A stretch of 64,000 bases of DNA from Streptomyces sp. cg36 (GTDB taxonomy: Bacteria > Actinomycetota > Actinomycetes > Streptomycetales > Streptomycetaceae): NCBI RefSeq assembly GCF_041080675.1, contig NZ_CP163520.1, positions 3,906,001-3,970,000 on the forward strand, given 5' to 3'. The position numbers and the translations under genes were made by a program. This document shows positions 7,883-16,143 of this stretch, in pieces; the first letter of the stretch is position 1; the number at the start of each line of letters is the position of its first letter. Under the pieces are notes generated by a model. The model was given only the letters and a program-made list of their open reading frames with translations. It ran no database searches and had not been told where the DNA came from.

Positions 7883-8320
7883 ATGCCGCGCGACTGGACC
7901 GACCGATTCCTCGCCAAGATCCGTGACGGCGAGGGCGGTTGCTGGGAGTGGACCGGCCACATCAAGCCCAACGGATACGGGCAAGTACGTATCGGCGACC
8001 ACAAGCACCACGTACACCGCCTCGCCTACGAGGTGATGGTCGGCCCCATCCCGCCGGGACTCGTGATTGACCACCTGTGCCGCAACCGCAGGTGCCTGCG
8101 CCCTGACCACCTGGAGCCCGTGCCCCAGCGGACCAACATCCTGCGCGGCGAGGGCCCGACCGCCCGCAACGCCCGGCGCACCCACTGCGTACGCGGCCAC
8201 CGGTTCGACACCGCGAACACCTACGTCCGGCCAAGCGGTGCCCGCAACTGCCGGGCCTGCCGCACCGGGGACCGGCACCGTCCGCACAAGCGACAGGGGG
8301 TCACTCATGCCCCTGCCTGA
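7883..8320 (+). CDS. HNH endonuclease
   Basis: ATG 7883 follows an AAGGGGGG site and gives 145 residues. Residues 20-100 contain WEWTG, GYGQVRIG, HRLAYEVMVGPIPPGL, IDHLCRNRRCLRPDHLE and a terminal asparagine helix (QRTNILRG), the standard HNH core with its zinc-type cysteines. A second Cys/His cluster follows (THCVRGHRFD, NCRACRTG). Free-standing HNH genes of this family are often mobile, but HNH nucleases next to terminase can also assist genome packaging in cos phages. Its place between terminase and portal, overlapping the portal start by 14 bases, suits either view. Confidence 0.88.
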   Translation: MPRDWTDRFLAKIRDGEGGCWEWTGHIKPNGYGQVRIGDHKHHVHRLAYEVMVGPIPPGLVIDHLCRNRRCLRPDHLEPVPQRTNILRGEGPTARNARRTHCVRGHRFDTANTYVRPSGARNCRACRTGDRHRPHKRQGVTHAPA

Positions 8321-9782
8321 CAACAACACGCCGTGGCCCCCGGCCCAACTCGCCCCGCTGTACCGCGAGATGCGCGTCGATGACGCGTGGTACTCCGGCG
8401 ACCGCCGCCGCCTCTCCGAGGTCTACCGGCACCAGCAGCACCGCGAGGACGGACGGCGCCGACTGTGGGCACGCCACCGCCACCAGCAGCCCGGCAAGCG
8501 CGACGGACGGCTGCACATCCCGCTCGCCGGCGACATCGCCACCGCATCCGCCGACCTGCTGTTCAGCGAGCCGCCGACGTTCACCGTCGCCGACACCGCA
8601 ACGCAGGACCGGCTCGCCGACCTCATCGAGACCGGCGGCGTCGCCAACACCCTGTTGGAAGCGGCCGAGGTCGCCGCCGCCTTGGGGGGCGTGTACCTGC
8701 GGATCACCTGGGATGCCTCGCTCGCCGCGCGCCCGCTGCTCACCGCCGTGCACGCCGACTGCGCGGTACCCGAGTTCCGGTTCGGGCAGCTCGTCGCCGT
8801 CACCTTCTGGCACGAGCTCGCCTCGGACTCCTCCACCGTGTGGCGCCACCTGGAGCGCCACGAGCCCGGCCGCATCCTGCACGGCCTCTACCAAGGGACG
8901 CCGGACCGGCTCGGCACACGGGTGCCGCTCACCGAGCACCCCGAGGTCGCCGCCCTCGCCGGCTCGCTCGGCCCCGAGGGCGACGCGATCGAGACCGGCA
9001 TACCTGAGCTGACTGCCGCCTACGTCCCCAACATCCGCCCCAACCGGAGGCACCGCGGATCGCCGTTCGGCCGCTCCGACTATGCCGCGCCGCTCCATGA
9101 CCTCATGGACGCGCTCGACGAGACATGGTCGTCCTGGCTGCGCGACATCCGCCTCGCCCGCGCCCGCCTGCTCGTGCCCGACGGCTACCTGCGCGACCAC
9201 GGCCCCGGCCGTGGCGCCTCGTTCGACGACGACCGGGAGATCTGGCAGACGCTCAACATCCCGCCCACCGAGGCGGGCGGGATCACCCTGTCGCAGTTCG
9301 CGATCAGGGTCGCCGAGCACCAGTCGACCGCCGACGCCATCGTGCAGCAGGCCGTACGGTCGGCCGGCTACAGCTCCCAGACGTTCGGGCTCGGCGACCA
9401 GGGCGGCGCCGTCACCGCGACCGAGGTCAAGGCACGCGAGCGCCGCTCGATGACCACCCGCAACAAGAAGTCGCGGTACTGGGTACCCGAGCTCGCCGAC
9501 ATGCTGCTCGTCATGCTGCGGCTCGACCGCGCCCTGTTCACCCCGGGCCTCGTACCCGAGCGGCCGAGAGTGACGTTCGGCGACTCGGTCAGCGAGGACC
9601 CGGCCAGCACCGCGCAGACCCTTTCCCTGCTCCAGCAGGCGCAGGCCGTCAGCACCGACACCAAGGTGCGCGCTCTGCATCCCGACTGGGACGACACGGC
9701 CGTGCGAGAGGAGGTCGACCGCATTCTCACCGAGACCGGCCAAGCCGCCCCGGACCCGATGCAGCTCGGCGCCCTCCCCTGA
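8307..9782 (+). CDS. Phage portal protein (SPP1 gp6-like)
   Basis: The ATG at 8307 gives 491 residues; it lies inside the end of the HNH gene and is preceded by AGGGGG. The protein follows the SPP1 Gp6 portal pattern: an N-terminal region with HIPLAGDIATASADLLFSEP, a wing domain around FWHELASD, a stem with SPFGRSDYA and LHDLMDALDETW, and a C-terminal clip/crown with TATEVKARERRS. Twelve copies form the ring through which DNA enters the head. Downstream MuF, scaffold and capsid genes complete the head module. Confidence 0.92.
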   Translation: MPLPDNNTPWPPAQLAPLYREMRVDDAWYSGDRRRLSEVYRHQQHREDGRRRLWARHRHQQPGKRDGRLHIPLAGDIATASADLLFSEPPTFTVADTATQDRLADLIETGGVANTLLEAAEVAAALGGVYLRITWDASLAARPLLTAVHADCAVPEFRFGQLVAVTFWHELASDSSTVWRHLERHEPGRILHGLYQGTPDRLGTRVPLTEHPEVAALAGSLGPEGDAIETGIPELTAAYVPNIRPNRRHRGSPFGRSDYAAPLHDLMDALDETWSSWLRDIRLARARLLVPDGYLRDHGPGRGASFDDDREIWQTLNIPPTEAGGITLSQFAIRVAEHQSTADAIVQQAVRSAGYSSQTFGLGDQGGAVTATEVKARERRSMTTRNKKSRYWVPELADMLLVMLRLDRALFTPGLVPERPRVTFGDSVSEDPASTAQTLSLLQQAQAVSTDTKVRALHPDWDDTAVREEVDRILTETGQAAPDPMQLGALP

Positions 9783-9801
9783 CACGGCGGCCGGCATGGG
9801 G

Positions 9802-9948
9802 TCAGAAGATCCGGCGAAAGAGCCGCTCCGCACGCGCCCTGACATCAGGGTCAGGGTGCGCGAGTGCCACCGCGAGGAGGAGCACGACGACGAGTAACGG
9901 CCCGGATGCGGCGAATGCCTGCGTCATTTCATTCATGGCCGGGGACAT
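9802..9948 (-). CDS. Small membrane protein on the opposite strand (48 aa)
   Basis: The minus strand has an ATG at 9948 with a perfect GGAGG at 9961-9957, eight bases upstream, and an open frame of 48 codons ending at 9802. The product has a short N-terminus, a strong hydrophobic segment (GPLLVVVLLLAVALA) and an Arg/Glu amphipathic tail (DVRARAERLFRRIF). Single-pass proteins of this shape are frequent in Streptomyces mobile elements. It is the only minus-strand gene within the structural operon, so it is probably expressed separately from lytic genes, perhaps in the lysogen. Function unknown. Confidence 0.65.
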   Translation of the reverse strand: MSPAMNEMTQAFAASGPLLVVVLLLAVALAHPDPDVRARAERLFRRIF

Positions 9949-10203
9949 TACGCGAGCCTCCACGCCCTCGCCCCTAATGGAGTGACCCTATTAAGTTGCT
10001 TAATCGGATTTCGAGATGTACTTTAACTGAATCGCTCCGCGTCATCACCGCAGGCCAGACGCCCGAATCACGCATTCTCAGGTGTACCCACAGAGGGGAC
10101 TCCGCCCGAGCGCGACCGGATTCCAGTGATACACATCACGTGAAATTCAATTCGCCCATCTCCGAGTTTTTCGACATTTACTCGAAATATCCTGGGGGTG
10201 GGC
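9949..10203. promoter_or_regulatory. Lower-GC intergenic pocket between portal and minor capsid genes
   Basis: About 255 bases with visibly more A and T than the flanks (for example CCTATTAAGTTGCTTAATCG near 9989, and TTCAATTCG and GAAATATCC near 10,150-10,190). It should hold the promoter of the small minus-strand gene. I could not fix convincing -35/-10 boxes. A plus-strand frame starting at TTG 9996 crosses it but has no ribosome-binding site and no recognisable product. Confidence 0.45.
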
Positions 10204-12447
10204 ATGCCTATTCACCCCGGGATGGTCGAGGATCTGTCGGCCGGCGTCCGTGACCTGTACGCGGATGCCGAGCAGCGGCTGCTCGGCATCGTCGCCCGGC
10301 AGCTCGCCGACGGATACGAGGCCCCCGGTTGGGCCACGGCCAAGCTGCGCGACGTTCAGGCCCTGCGCCGAGGCGCGCAGGGGGTCGTCGACGCACTCGG
10401 TACGGCCATGCAGTTGGAGGTGTTCGACGCCGTCGCCGAGGCGTACAACGTCGGGTCTCGTGCGGGTCTGGCCGAGCTCGGTGCGCTGCACGACAACGAC
10501 CTGCGCCGCATTGCTGAGGCCACGCCTAATACCCGGGCTGTTGACCGGCTCGCCGCCGAGACGGTCGAGCTCGTCACGCAGACGCACCGGGGAATCCTGC
10601 GGGGCGTCGAGGACGGATACCGGCAGGTGATCGCCGAGGTAGCCGCGACGCCGCTCCTCGGCGTCGACACCCGCCGCCAGGCCACACAGCGCGCGATGGA
10701 GCGGTTCGCCGACCGGGGCCTGCGCACGTTCGTTGACCGGGGCGGGCGCGCGTGGCAGATGACCTCTTACGCGGAGATGGCCACCCGTACCGCCGTCGGC
10801 CGCGCGGCGGTCGAGGGGCACGGCGACCGGCTGCGCGCGGCCGGCCTCGACCTCGTGATCGCCTCCAACGCGCCGCACGAGTGCCCGCTCTGCAAGCCGT
10901 TCGAGGGCAAGGTGCTGAGCCTCTCGGGGCCCGGCGGCGCCCGCACGGTCGAGGCCGAACACGCCACCACCGACGGCGAGCTTGTACGCGTCGACATCCT
11001 CGGCAGCCTCGACGAGGCACGGCAGAGAGGATTTCAACACCCCAACTGCCGACACTCGTTGAGCGCCTACCTGCCCGGCATCACCCGGGCACCGGTCGAG
11101 CACTCCGAGGACCCCGACGGCTACGAAGCGAGCCAGCGGCAGCGCGCGATCGAGCGCGGTATCCGCAAGTGGAAGAACCGCGCTGCTGGCTCACCGACTC
11201 CCGAGGGCAAGCGGGCGGCCGAGGCCCGTGTGCGGCAGTGGCAGGCCAGGCAGCGCGAACACCTCGCCAAACACCCGGAGTTGATCCGCCGCCGCGAGCG
11301 CGAGCAGCTCGGCGCCGGCAACCTCCCCCCAAGCGGCGGCACGGCCGGACGCACCGGCTCGCCGACCGGTCCGGGGTCGGACCCGTTCGAGGCGGCGCGC
11401 GTGCGCTCCGGTGACGCGCGGACCCTGCCCGAGATGAGCGAGGAGCAGCTCGGCGCCGCCATCCGCCCGGGGGTGCTCGATCAGCGCGACCTCGACCGCA
11501 TCCGCGCCGAGGGCGACCGCCGCGACGAGCAGCACCTGCTCGGCCGCATCCGCCCGAACGGCCAACTCGCCTGCAACCTCGCCGAGTTCAGCGACTACGA
11601 GCTCGCCCGCGTCTCGGGGCACCTGGGCGACGAGGACATGATGCGCGTCATGGCGGAGATGGACCGCCGCGACGTCGACGCCGCCCTGCCCGGCGCCCGC
11701 CGGGACCTCGTCGGCCTGTCCGAACGGGACCTCGCCGCCCGCGCCCGGCACATCGAGGGCGACCGGCCGGCGATCGGCGCCGAGATGCACCGCCGCCGCC
11801 TGCTCACCGACGTCTTCCCCGGCGGGCGCCTGGCCCCGGACCTGTCCGGGGTCGGCGACGAGGTGCTCGGCTGGGCCGTGCGCTACGCCGTCCCCGAGGA
11901 CGCCGTACGGATCGCCGACGAGCTCGACCACCGGTACCCGCCCGCCCCGCTGCCCGCCGCGCGCGGGCCGCACACGGTCGCGGGGCAGCTTGCTGACCGG
12001 GCCGCCGTCGACGAGGTGCTCGCCCCGGCCGAAACGCCGGACGCGTGGAACGGCCTTTCCGTCGACTGGTACGCGGGCATGTCCGACACCGAGCGGTGGA
12101 TCGCGGAGCGCGAGTACGCCGACATGCAGCAGCGCACCGCCTACACCCGCGAGCAGATACGCGAGATGTACCAAGAGCACGTCTGGGCGCAGGCCCTGGA
12201 AGCCGAGGCCGCAACCAACGGCTACATGCTCACCAAGACCGCCGAGCTCGTCGGCGTCGACCCCGCATCGCTGTTCTCCGGGCCCGCGCACGTCGCCTAC
12301 GCGCGCGCCTCGGAGGAGCTCAAACGCTGGTGGCAGGACAACCCCCGCATGACGCTCGCGGAGTACGAGGAGATGGTGACCGGCGTACGCAGCCACGCTG
12401 CGGAAACCGCCCGCGCCTCCCGCAACACGCAGAACAACCGGCTCTGA
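10204..12447 (+). CDS. MuF-like minor capsid protein with repeat-bearing C-terminal extension
   Basis: ATG 10204, five bases after GGGGG, gives 748 residues. Residues 1-300 follow the phage minor capsid type 2/SPP1 gp7 pattern, with the Cys/His signature CPLCKPFEGK then HPNCRHSL seen in MuF domains. After a basic linker (about 310-400) come four degenerate helical repeats beginning near residues 411, 462, 505 and 550, each with an acidic-Leu start and an E-x-D-R-R-like end. Residues about 610-745 form a further conserved-looking domain (NGYMLTKTAELVGVDP, ELKRWWQDNPRM). MuF proteins sit inside the head by the portal and some carry C-terminal effectors that are ejected with DNA; here that role is only a possibility. 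Confidence 0.8.
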   Translation: MPIHPGMVEDLSAGVRDLYADAEQRLLGIVARQLADGYEAPGWATAKLRDVQALRRGAQGVVDALGTAMQLEVFDAVAEAYNVGSRAGLAELGALHDNDLRRIAEATPNTRAVDRLAAETVELVTQTHRGILRGVEDGYRQVIAEVAATPLLGVDTRRQATQRAMERFADRGLRTFVDRGGRAWQMTSYAEMATRTAVGRAAVEGHGDRLRAAGLDLVIASNAPHECPLCKPFEGKVLSLSGPGGARTVEAEHATTDGELVRVDILGSLDEARQRGFQHPNCRHSLSAYLPGITRAPVEHSEDPDGYEASQRQRAIERGIRKWKNRAAGSPTPEGKRAAEARVRQWQARQREHLAKHPELIRRREREQLGAGNLPPSGGTAGRTGSPTGPGSDPFEAARVRSGDARTLPEMSEEQLGAAIRPGVLDQRDLDRIRAEGDRRDEQHLLGRIRPNGQLACNLAEFSDYELARVSGHLGDEDMMRVMAEMDRRDVDAALPGARRDLVGLSERDLAARARHIEGDRPAIGAEMHRRRLLTDVFPGGRLAPDLSGVGDEVLGWAVRYAVPEDAVRIADELDHRYPPAPLPAARGPHTVAGQLADRAAVDEVLAPAETPDAWNGLSVDWYAGMSDTERWIAEREYADMQQRTAYTREQIREMYQEHVWAQALEAEAATNGYMLTKTAELVGVDPASLFSGPAHVAYARASEELKRWWQDNPRMTLAEYEEMVTGVRSHAAETARASRNTQNNRL

Positions 12448-12457
12448 GGGGGTGCCC

Positions 12458-12613
12458 GTGGGACGTGGTGACATCGTCCGCGCGCTGCTCGCCGGCATCG
12501 AGGCCGGACGCAACGCCGCCCCCGTGACCTCGTGCCCCTACCCGCGCGGCGACCTGCGCCGCTCGGCATGGGTCCGCGGGTATGCCCGTGCGCGCACCCC
12601 GCCCGACGGTTAG
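12458..12613 (+). CDS. Rmf/CrpP-fold small protein (51 aa)
   Basis: GTG 12458, five bases after GAGGGGG, gives 51 residues. The sequence matches the Rmf/CrpP pattern: an N-terminal Gly/Ala-rich helix (VRALLAGIEAGRNAA), a CPYPRGD turn, and a second helix ending WVRGYARAR. Rmf proteins dimerise ribosomes in stationary phase; CrpP was reported as an antibiotic-modifying relative, so the fold alone does not fix function. Copies are common in Streptomyces phages and plasmids. It lies ten bases after the minor capsid gene and ahead of a terminator, so it is expressed with head genes and might act on host ribosomes late in infection. Confidence 0.78.
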   Translation: MGRGDIVRALLAGIEAGRNAAPVTSCPYPRGDLRRSAWVRGYARARTPPDG

Positions 12614-12640
12614 GCCGCCGCCCCTCCCCCTTTTTCTTCC

Positions 12641-12665
12641 GGGCCCGCCGAAGGCGGGCCCTTTT
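12641..12665 (+). terminator. Intrinsic terminator inside the head operon
   Basis: A perfect 9-bp stem, GGGCCCGCC at 12641-12649 and GGCGGGCCC at 12653-12661, closes a GAA loop and is followed by TTTT. It lies between the Rmf-like gene and the scaffold gene and could lower expression of the capsid genes relative to upstream genes, or be passed by an antiterminated polymerase. Confidence 0.8.
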
Positions 12666-12703
12666 CCCTTGCCCGCACCCATGCCCCGGAGGCACGCCCC
12701 GCT

Positions 12704-13411
12704 ATGCCCGAGCACACCCCCGACGACACCTCGCTGCCGCTCCACCCGCGCACGGGCGAGGCCGCCCTCGGCTTCCGCCGCGACGGGCGCCCGATCTGGC
12801 CCATCAAGGGCGGGTCCGGCGAGGGCGGCGACCCGGCCGCCCTGCCCGCCGGCGATCCGGCCCCTGCGCCGAACACGGACCCGGGCACGCCGCCCGCCCC
12901 GGCGGGTGATCCGGCCGCCGAGCAGCAGCTCGCCGCCGCCACCCAGCAGGCCGAGCAGGCCGCCGCCGAGCGCGACGAGCTGCGCGCCGCCCTGGACGCC
13001 GTGACCAAGGCGCTCCACCCCGACGGCGCCGAGGCCGAGCAGGACCCGGCCAAGCTCGCCGCCGCCGTCGCCGAGCGCGACAAGCAGCTCGACCAGGTCG
13101 CCGCCGAGCTGCGCACAGTGCGCGTCGAGCTCGCCGCGCACAAGGCCGCGAGCGAGCAGGGCGCGCGGGCCGACCGGCTGCTGAACAGCCGCGCATTCCT
13201 TACCGCGGTCGGCGACCTCGACCCCGGCGACAAGGGGTTCGATGCCGCGCTCGCCGCCGCGATCAAGAGCGCGGTTGACGCCGACCCCGACCTCTACCGC
13301 GCCGCCCCCACCGGCCCGGCGCGCGGCGGCGCCGAGTTCAACGGCGCCCCGACCGGCGAGCGCAAGCCCGCCACCCTGCACGACGCCATCGCCGCCCGCC
13401 TCGGCGGCTGA
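12704..13411 (+). CDS. Phage head scaffolding protein
   Basis: A 235-residue acidic, Ala/Glu-rich protein directly before the capsid gene. Residues 1-65 are Pro/Gly-rich and flexible; residues about 68-160 are a long coiled coil (AAEQQLAAATQQAEQAAAER and similar); the C-terminus is helical with basic residues (ATLHDAIAARLGG), where scaffolds usually bind the capsid protein. Low complexity, length and position are typical of scaffolds that shape the prohead and leave before DNA packaging. No protease gene is seen, so the scaffold may exit intact or be absent from mature heads by another route. Confidence 0.8.
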   Translation: MPEHTPDDTSLPLHPRTGEAALGFRRDGRPIWPIKGGSGEGGDPAALPAGDPAPAPNTDPGTPPAPAGDPAAEQQLAAATQQAEQAAAERDELRAALDAVTKALHPDGAEAEQDPAKLAAAVAERDKQLDQVAAELRTVRVELAAHKAASEQGARADRLLNSRAFLTAVGDLDPGDKGFDAALAAAIKSAVDADPDLYRAAPTGPARGGAEFNGAPTGERKPATLHDAIAARLGG

Positions 13412-13431
13412 CAGTAAGGAGCCCTGAACCT

Positions 13432-14442
13432 ATGGCGATCACTCTCGCCGACGCCAAGCTGAACACGCAGGACGACATCGACCTGACCGTGATCGACGAG
13501 TTCCGCAAGTCCTCGTGGCTGCTCGACAACCTCACCTTCGACGACGTCGTGAACCCCGCAGGAGGCGGCGCGACGCTCAGCTACGGCTACACGCGCCTCG
13601 TCGCCGAACGGCCCGCGCAGTTCCGCAAGCTGAACACCGAGTACCCCAAGTCGCAGGCCAAGCGGCAGCGCTACAGCGTCGACCTGTCCCCGCTGGGCGG
13701 CGCGTTCGAGATCGACCGCATCCTGTCCAACCAGGGCCCGGCCGCGACGAACGAAGTCGCCTTCCAGATGGACCAGACGATCAAGAGCGCACGGGCGTTC
13801 TTCTCCGACCAGGTCATCAACGGCAAGCGCATCACTACCCCGGGCCAGGAGGAAGGTTTCGACGGCCTCGACAAGGCCCTCGCCGGCTCCACCACCGAGA
13901 TGGGCGCCGGTACGTCGCTGGACTGGACTGGCGCAGCCATCGGCTCGGATACGGGCAAGGCGAACAACGCGCTCGACACCCTCGACGAGTTCCTCTCCCT
14001 GCTCGACGGCACCCCCTCGGCGCTGCTCGGCAACAAGAAGACGATTGCGCGCGTACGCAGCCTCGCGCGCCGGGCCGGCTACTACGACCGCTCGCCCAAC
14101 GCGTTCGGGCAGAACGTCGAGTCGTACAACGGCATCGCTCTGGTGGACCTCGGCGACAAGGCCGGAGCCACCACGCCGGTGATCCCGATCGAGTCCCGCG
14201 ACGTCGACGGCGCCGGGCAGGGGGCGGCGATCGCGGGCCTGTCCGACCTGTACGCCGTTCGGATCGGCCTCGACGGCTTCCACGGCGTCTCCACCGTCGG
14301 CGGGCAGCTCGTGCGGCAGTGGCTGCCCGACTTCGCCACCGCAGGAGCGGTGAAGACCGGCGAGGTTGAGCTCGGCCCTGTCGCGGTCGTCCTCAAGGCC
14401 ACCCGCGCCGCCGCCGTGCTGCGCAACATTAAGGTGCAGTGA
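13432..14442 (+). CDS. Major capsid protein (HK97 fold)
   Basis: A 336-residue protein starting at ATG 13432 with AAGGAG twelve bases upstream. It has a helical N-terminus (TLADAKLNTQDDIDLTVIDE), an extended E-loop region (LSYGYTRLVAERPAQF), a long spine-helix section (FQMDQTIKSARAFFSDQVIN) and a P-domain/A-domain with LLGNKKTIARVRSLARR. This order and the position after the scaffold make it the shell protein. No large N-terminal delta domain is present, in keeping with a separate scaffold gene. Confidence 0.9.
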   Translation: MAITLADAKLNTQDDIDLTVIDEFRKSSWLLDNLTFDDVVNPAGGGATLSYGYTRLVAERPAQFRKLNTEYPKSQAKRQRYSVDLSPLGGAFEIDRILSNQGPAATNEVAFQMDQTIKSARAFFSDQVINGKRITTPGQEEGFDGLDKALAGSTTEMGAGTSLDWTGAAIGSDTGKANNALDTLDEFLSLLDGTPSALLGNKKTIARVRSLARRAGYYDRSPNAFGQNVESYNGIALVDLGDKAGATTPVIPIESRDVDGAGQGAAIAGLSDLYAVRIGLDGFHGVSTVGGQLVRQWLPDFATAGAVKTGEVELGPVAVVLKATRAAAVLRNIKVQ

Positions 14443-14639
14443 TGGCCCGGTACGAGATCACCGCGCCGCACGAGGGCACCGAGCAGATCGCCGACGTCAC
14501 CTTCACCAACGGCCGTGCCACCGCTGACGACGTCGACGAGGGGGCGCTGCTCTACTTCCGCCGCCACGGCTACGCCGTCGAGCAGCTCGACGACAAGCCG
14601 ACCGGCCGCACCGCTGTCCGGTCCAGGCCGAGGGGGTGA
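14442..14639 (+). CDS. Small structural protein after the capsid gene
   Basis: Sixty-five residues from ATG 14442, sharing a base with the capsid stop (TGATG). The sequence is a compact beta-rich domain (RYEITAPHEGTEQIADVTF) followed by an acidic turn and YFRRHGYAVEQLDD. Small proteins at this position in actinophages are common and are thought to be head accessory or connector parts; none of their functions can be read from this sequence. The gene overlaps the following connector gene. Confidence 0.65.
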   Translation: MARYEITAPHEGTEQIADVTFTNGRATADDVDEGALLYFRRHGYAVEQLDDKPTGRTAVRSRPRG

Positions 14640-15037
14640 ACTTGCGGCGCCCTTACGCCACCCCTGAACAGCTCGCCGCATGGACCGGCACCCCCGCCCC
14701 GCCCAGCGCCGAGCGTCTGCTCGCCCGCGCGGGAGAGGACATCGACAGCGCGCTGCTGACCGCCGTCTACCGGGTCGACGAGGACGGCGACCCCACCGAG
14801 CCGGCCATCGCCGCCGCGCTCGCGGACGCCGCCTGTGCGCAGGTCGAGTACTGGCTCACCACCGGGGACGACGGAACGGGCGCGGCGGGCCGGTGGGACT
14901 CCGTGAGCATCGGGCCCGTGAGCCTGTCCGGGCGCAGCAGCGCACCGCCGGCCGCCTCGGGGGTCGAGCTCGCGCCGCGCGCCGACCGGGTACTGCGCCG
15001 TGCCGGACTCACCCCGGGGCGGGTGATCGCGTGGTGA
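14636..15037 (+). CDS. Head-tail connector (gp6-like adaptor)
   Basis: GTG 14636 overlaps the previous stop and gives 133 residues. The protein opens with a Tyr/Ala-rich segment (YATPEQLAAWTG) and has helices with AERLLARAGEDIDSALL and a central CAQVEYWLTTGDDG, ending in a small Pro/Gly tail. That all-helical plan (LLxxASxxID-like, then VExW) matches adaptor proteins that dock under the portal ring, such as HK97 gp6 and SPP1 gp15. It is the first of four overlapping connector genes. Confidence 0.72.
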   Translation: MNLRRPYATPEQLAAWTGTPAPPSAERLLARAGEDIDSALLTAVYRVDEDGDPTEPAIAAALADAACAQVEYWLTTGDDGTGAAGRWDSVSIGPVSLSGRSSAPPAASGVELAPRADRVLRRAGLTPGRVIAW

Positions 15038-15351
15038 GCGTTCCCGCCTTCCTGCTGCGCCACCGGGTCACCGTCGAGCCCTACCTCGGCGACTCGGCGT
15101 ACGGCCCCCGCTACGGCGAGGCCGTGCCCGGCATACCGGCGCTCGTCGGCGAGGCCGTGCGCCTCGTGCGTGCCCCGGACGGGCGCGAGGTCACCTCGAC
15201 CGCACAAGTCATCACCGCCCCCGGCCTCAACTGCCCGCCCGGCTCGCGCCTCACCCTGCCCGGCGGGCGGGTGACGACCGCGATCACTGTCGCGCACCAC
15301 ACCGCCCCCGGCCTTCCGGTTCCGGCCTGTACGGAGGTGAGCTGCGAATGA
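15034..15351 (+). CDS. Head-tail stopper/closure protein
   Basis: GTG 15034 overlaps the adaptor stop (GTGA) and gives 105 residues. The chain is beta-rich: FLLRHRVTVEPYLGDSAYGP, a Val/Arg strand, then GREVTSTAQVITAPGLNCPP and a PGGRVTTAITVAHH hairpin. SPP1 gp16-type stoppers have this small barrel and plug the head after packaging. Assignment rests on size, fold pattern and order between adaptor and tail-completion genes. Confidence 0.7.
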   Translation: MSVPAFLLRHRVTVEPYLGDSAYGPRYGEAVPGIPALVGEAVRLVRAPDGREVTSTAQVITAPGLNCPPGSRLTLPGGRVTTAITVAHHTAPGLPVPACTEVSCE

Positions 15352-15704
15352 GTCCCCAGCGCGCCCGCCTGCACTGGACCGGCCAGGCAGCAAGCGACGC
15401 GATCCGGCAGGCCGCCGCGCGCGGGCTGCTGCTCGCCGCCGAGCACACCCTCGCCGCATCGAGGCAGCGTGTGCCCATCAACGAGGGCGTCCTCGAACGG
15501 AGCGGCGCCGCCTCGGTCGATGAGCAGCAGCTCGCCGCCGTCGTCTCTTACGACACCCCGTACGCCGTGCGCGTGCACGAGGACATGAACGCCCGCCATC
15601 TGCCCGGCCGTTCGGCCAAGTACCTGGAATCGGTGCTGCCCGAGGTCGCCGGCGACGTGCAGAGCCTGATAGGCGCGCAGGTCCGGCGGGCGCTGCGCTC
15701 ATGA
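15348..15704 (+). CDS. Tail completion protein (HK97 gp10-like)
   Basis: ATG 15348 overlaps the stopper stop and gives 118 residues. A long N-terminal helix (AASDAIRQAAARGLLLAAEH) precedes the RVPINEGVLERS motif and a VSYDTPYAVRVHEDMNARH segment, ending in a KYLESVLPEV helix. The pattern of a helix, VPxxxGxLxxS, then an aromatic strand with VHE is that of HK97 gp10-type proteins, which finish the tail end that meets the head. Confidence 0.78.
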   Translation: MSPQRARLHWTGQAASDAIRQAAARGLLLAAEHTLAASRQRVPINEGVLERSGAASVDEQQLAAVVSYDTPYAVRVHEDMNARHLPGRSAKYLESVLPEVAGDVQSLIGAQVRRALRS

Positions 15705-16132
15705 CCTACACCGTCGACCTGCTCGACGGTCTCGCCCTCCTGCTCGCCGAGCACGGACTCGGCGTCTACCGGCCCGACGGCGTGTACGCCCCGGGCGAGA
15801 CCGCGATCACCATCGCCGCCACCCCGCCCGCCCCGGACCGGGTGATCTGCCTGTCCGCCTACCCGGTCACCGAGTCCCCGGTGCTGACCGACACCACCAC
15901 GGGCGTGCAGGTGCGCACCCGGACGAGCTCCGACCCCCGCGAGGTCGACGCGCTCGACGACCAGGTGCACGCGCTGCTGCACGGCTCGGGCCCCCACACC
16001 TTCGGCGCCGTTCCGGTCCAGCTCGTCTACCGCGTCTCGGCCGCCCCGATCGGCGCCGACGCCTCGGGCCGCTGGGAGCGGACCAGCAACTACTACGCCC
16101 GCGCCCACCGCGCGGGCCCCAACCTCGAATAG
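15701..16132 (+). CDS. Tail terminator/minor capsid-like protein
   Basis: ATG 15701 overlaps the previous stop and gives 143 residues. The chain begins with a helix (VDLLDGLALLLAEHGLGVY) and has alternating strands: ITIAATPPAPDRVICLSAYP, TGVQVRTRTSS and the closing RWERTSNYYARAH. This matches minor capsid 3/tail-terminator proteins, hexamers that cap the tail tube when it reaches full length. The next gene is the tail tube protein, which fits. Confidence 0.75.
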   Translation: MTYTVDLLDGLALLLAEHGLGVYRPDGVYAPGETAITIAATPPAPDRVICLSAYPVTESPVLTDTTTGVQVRTRTSSDPREVDALDDQVHALLHGSGPHTFGAVPVQLVYRVSAAPIGADASGRWERTSNYYARAHRAGPNLE

Positions 16133-16143
16133 GAGGCGCCCAC

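Noticed and set aside
9996..10253. Plus-strand 85-codon frame from TTG 9996
   Set aside because: No ribosome site, no protein-like composition, and it overlaps the start of the minor capsid gene.
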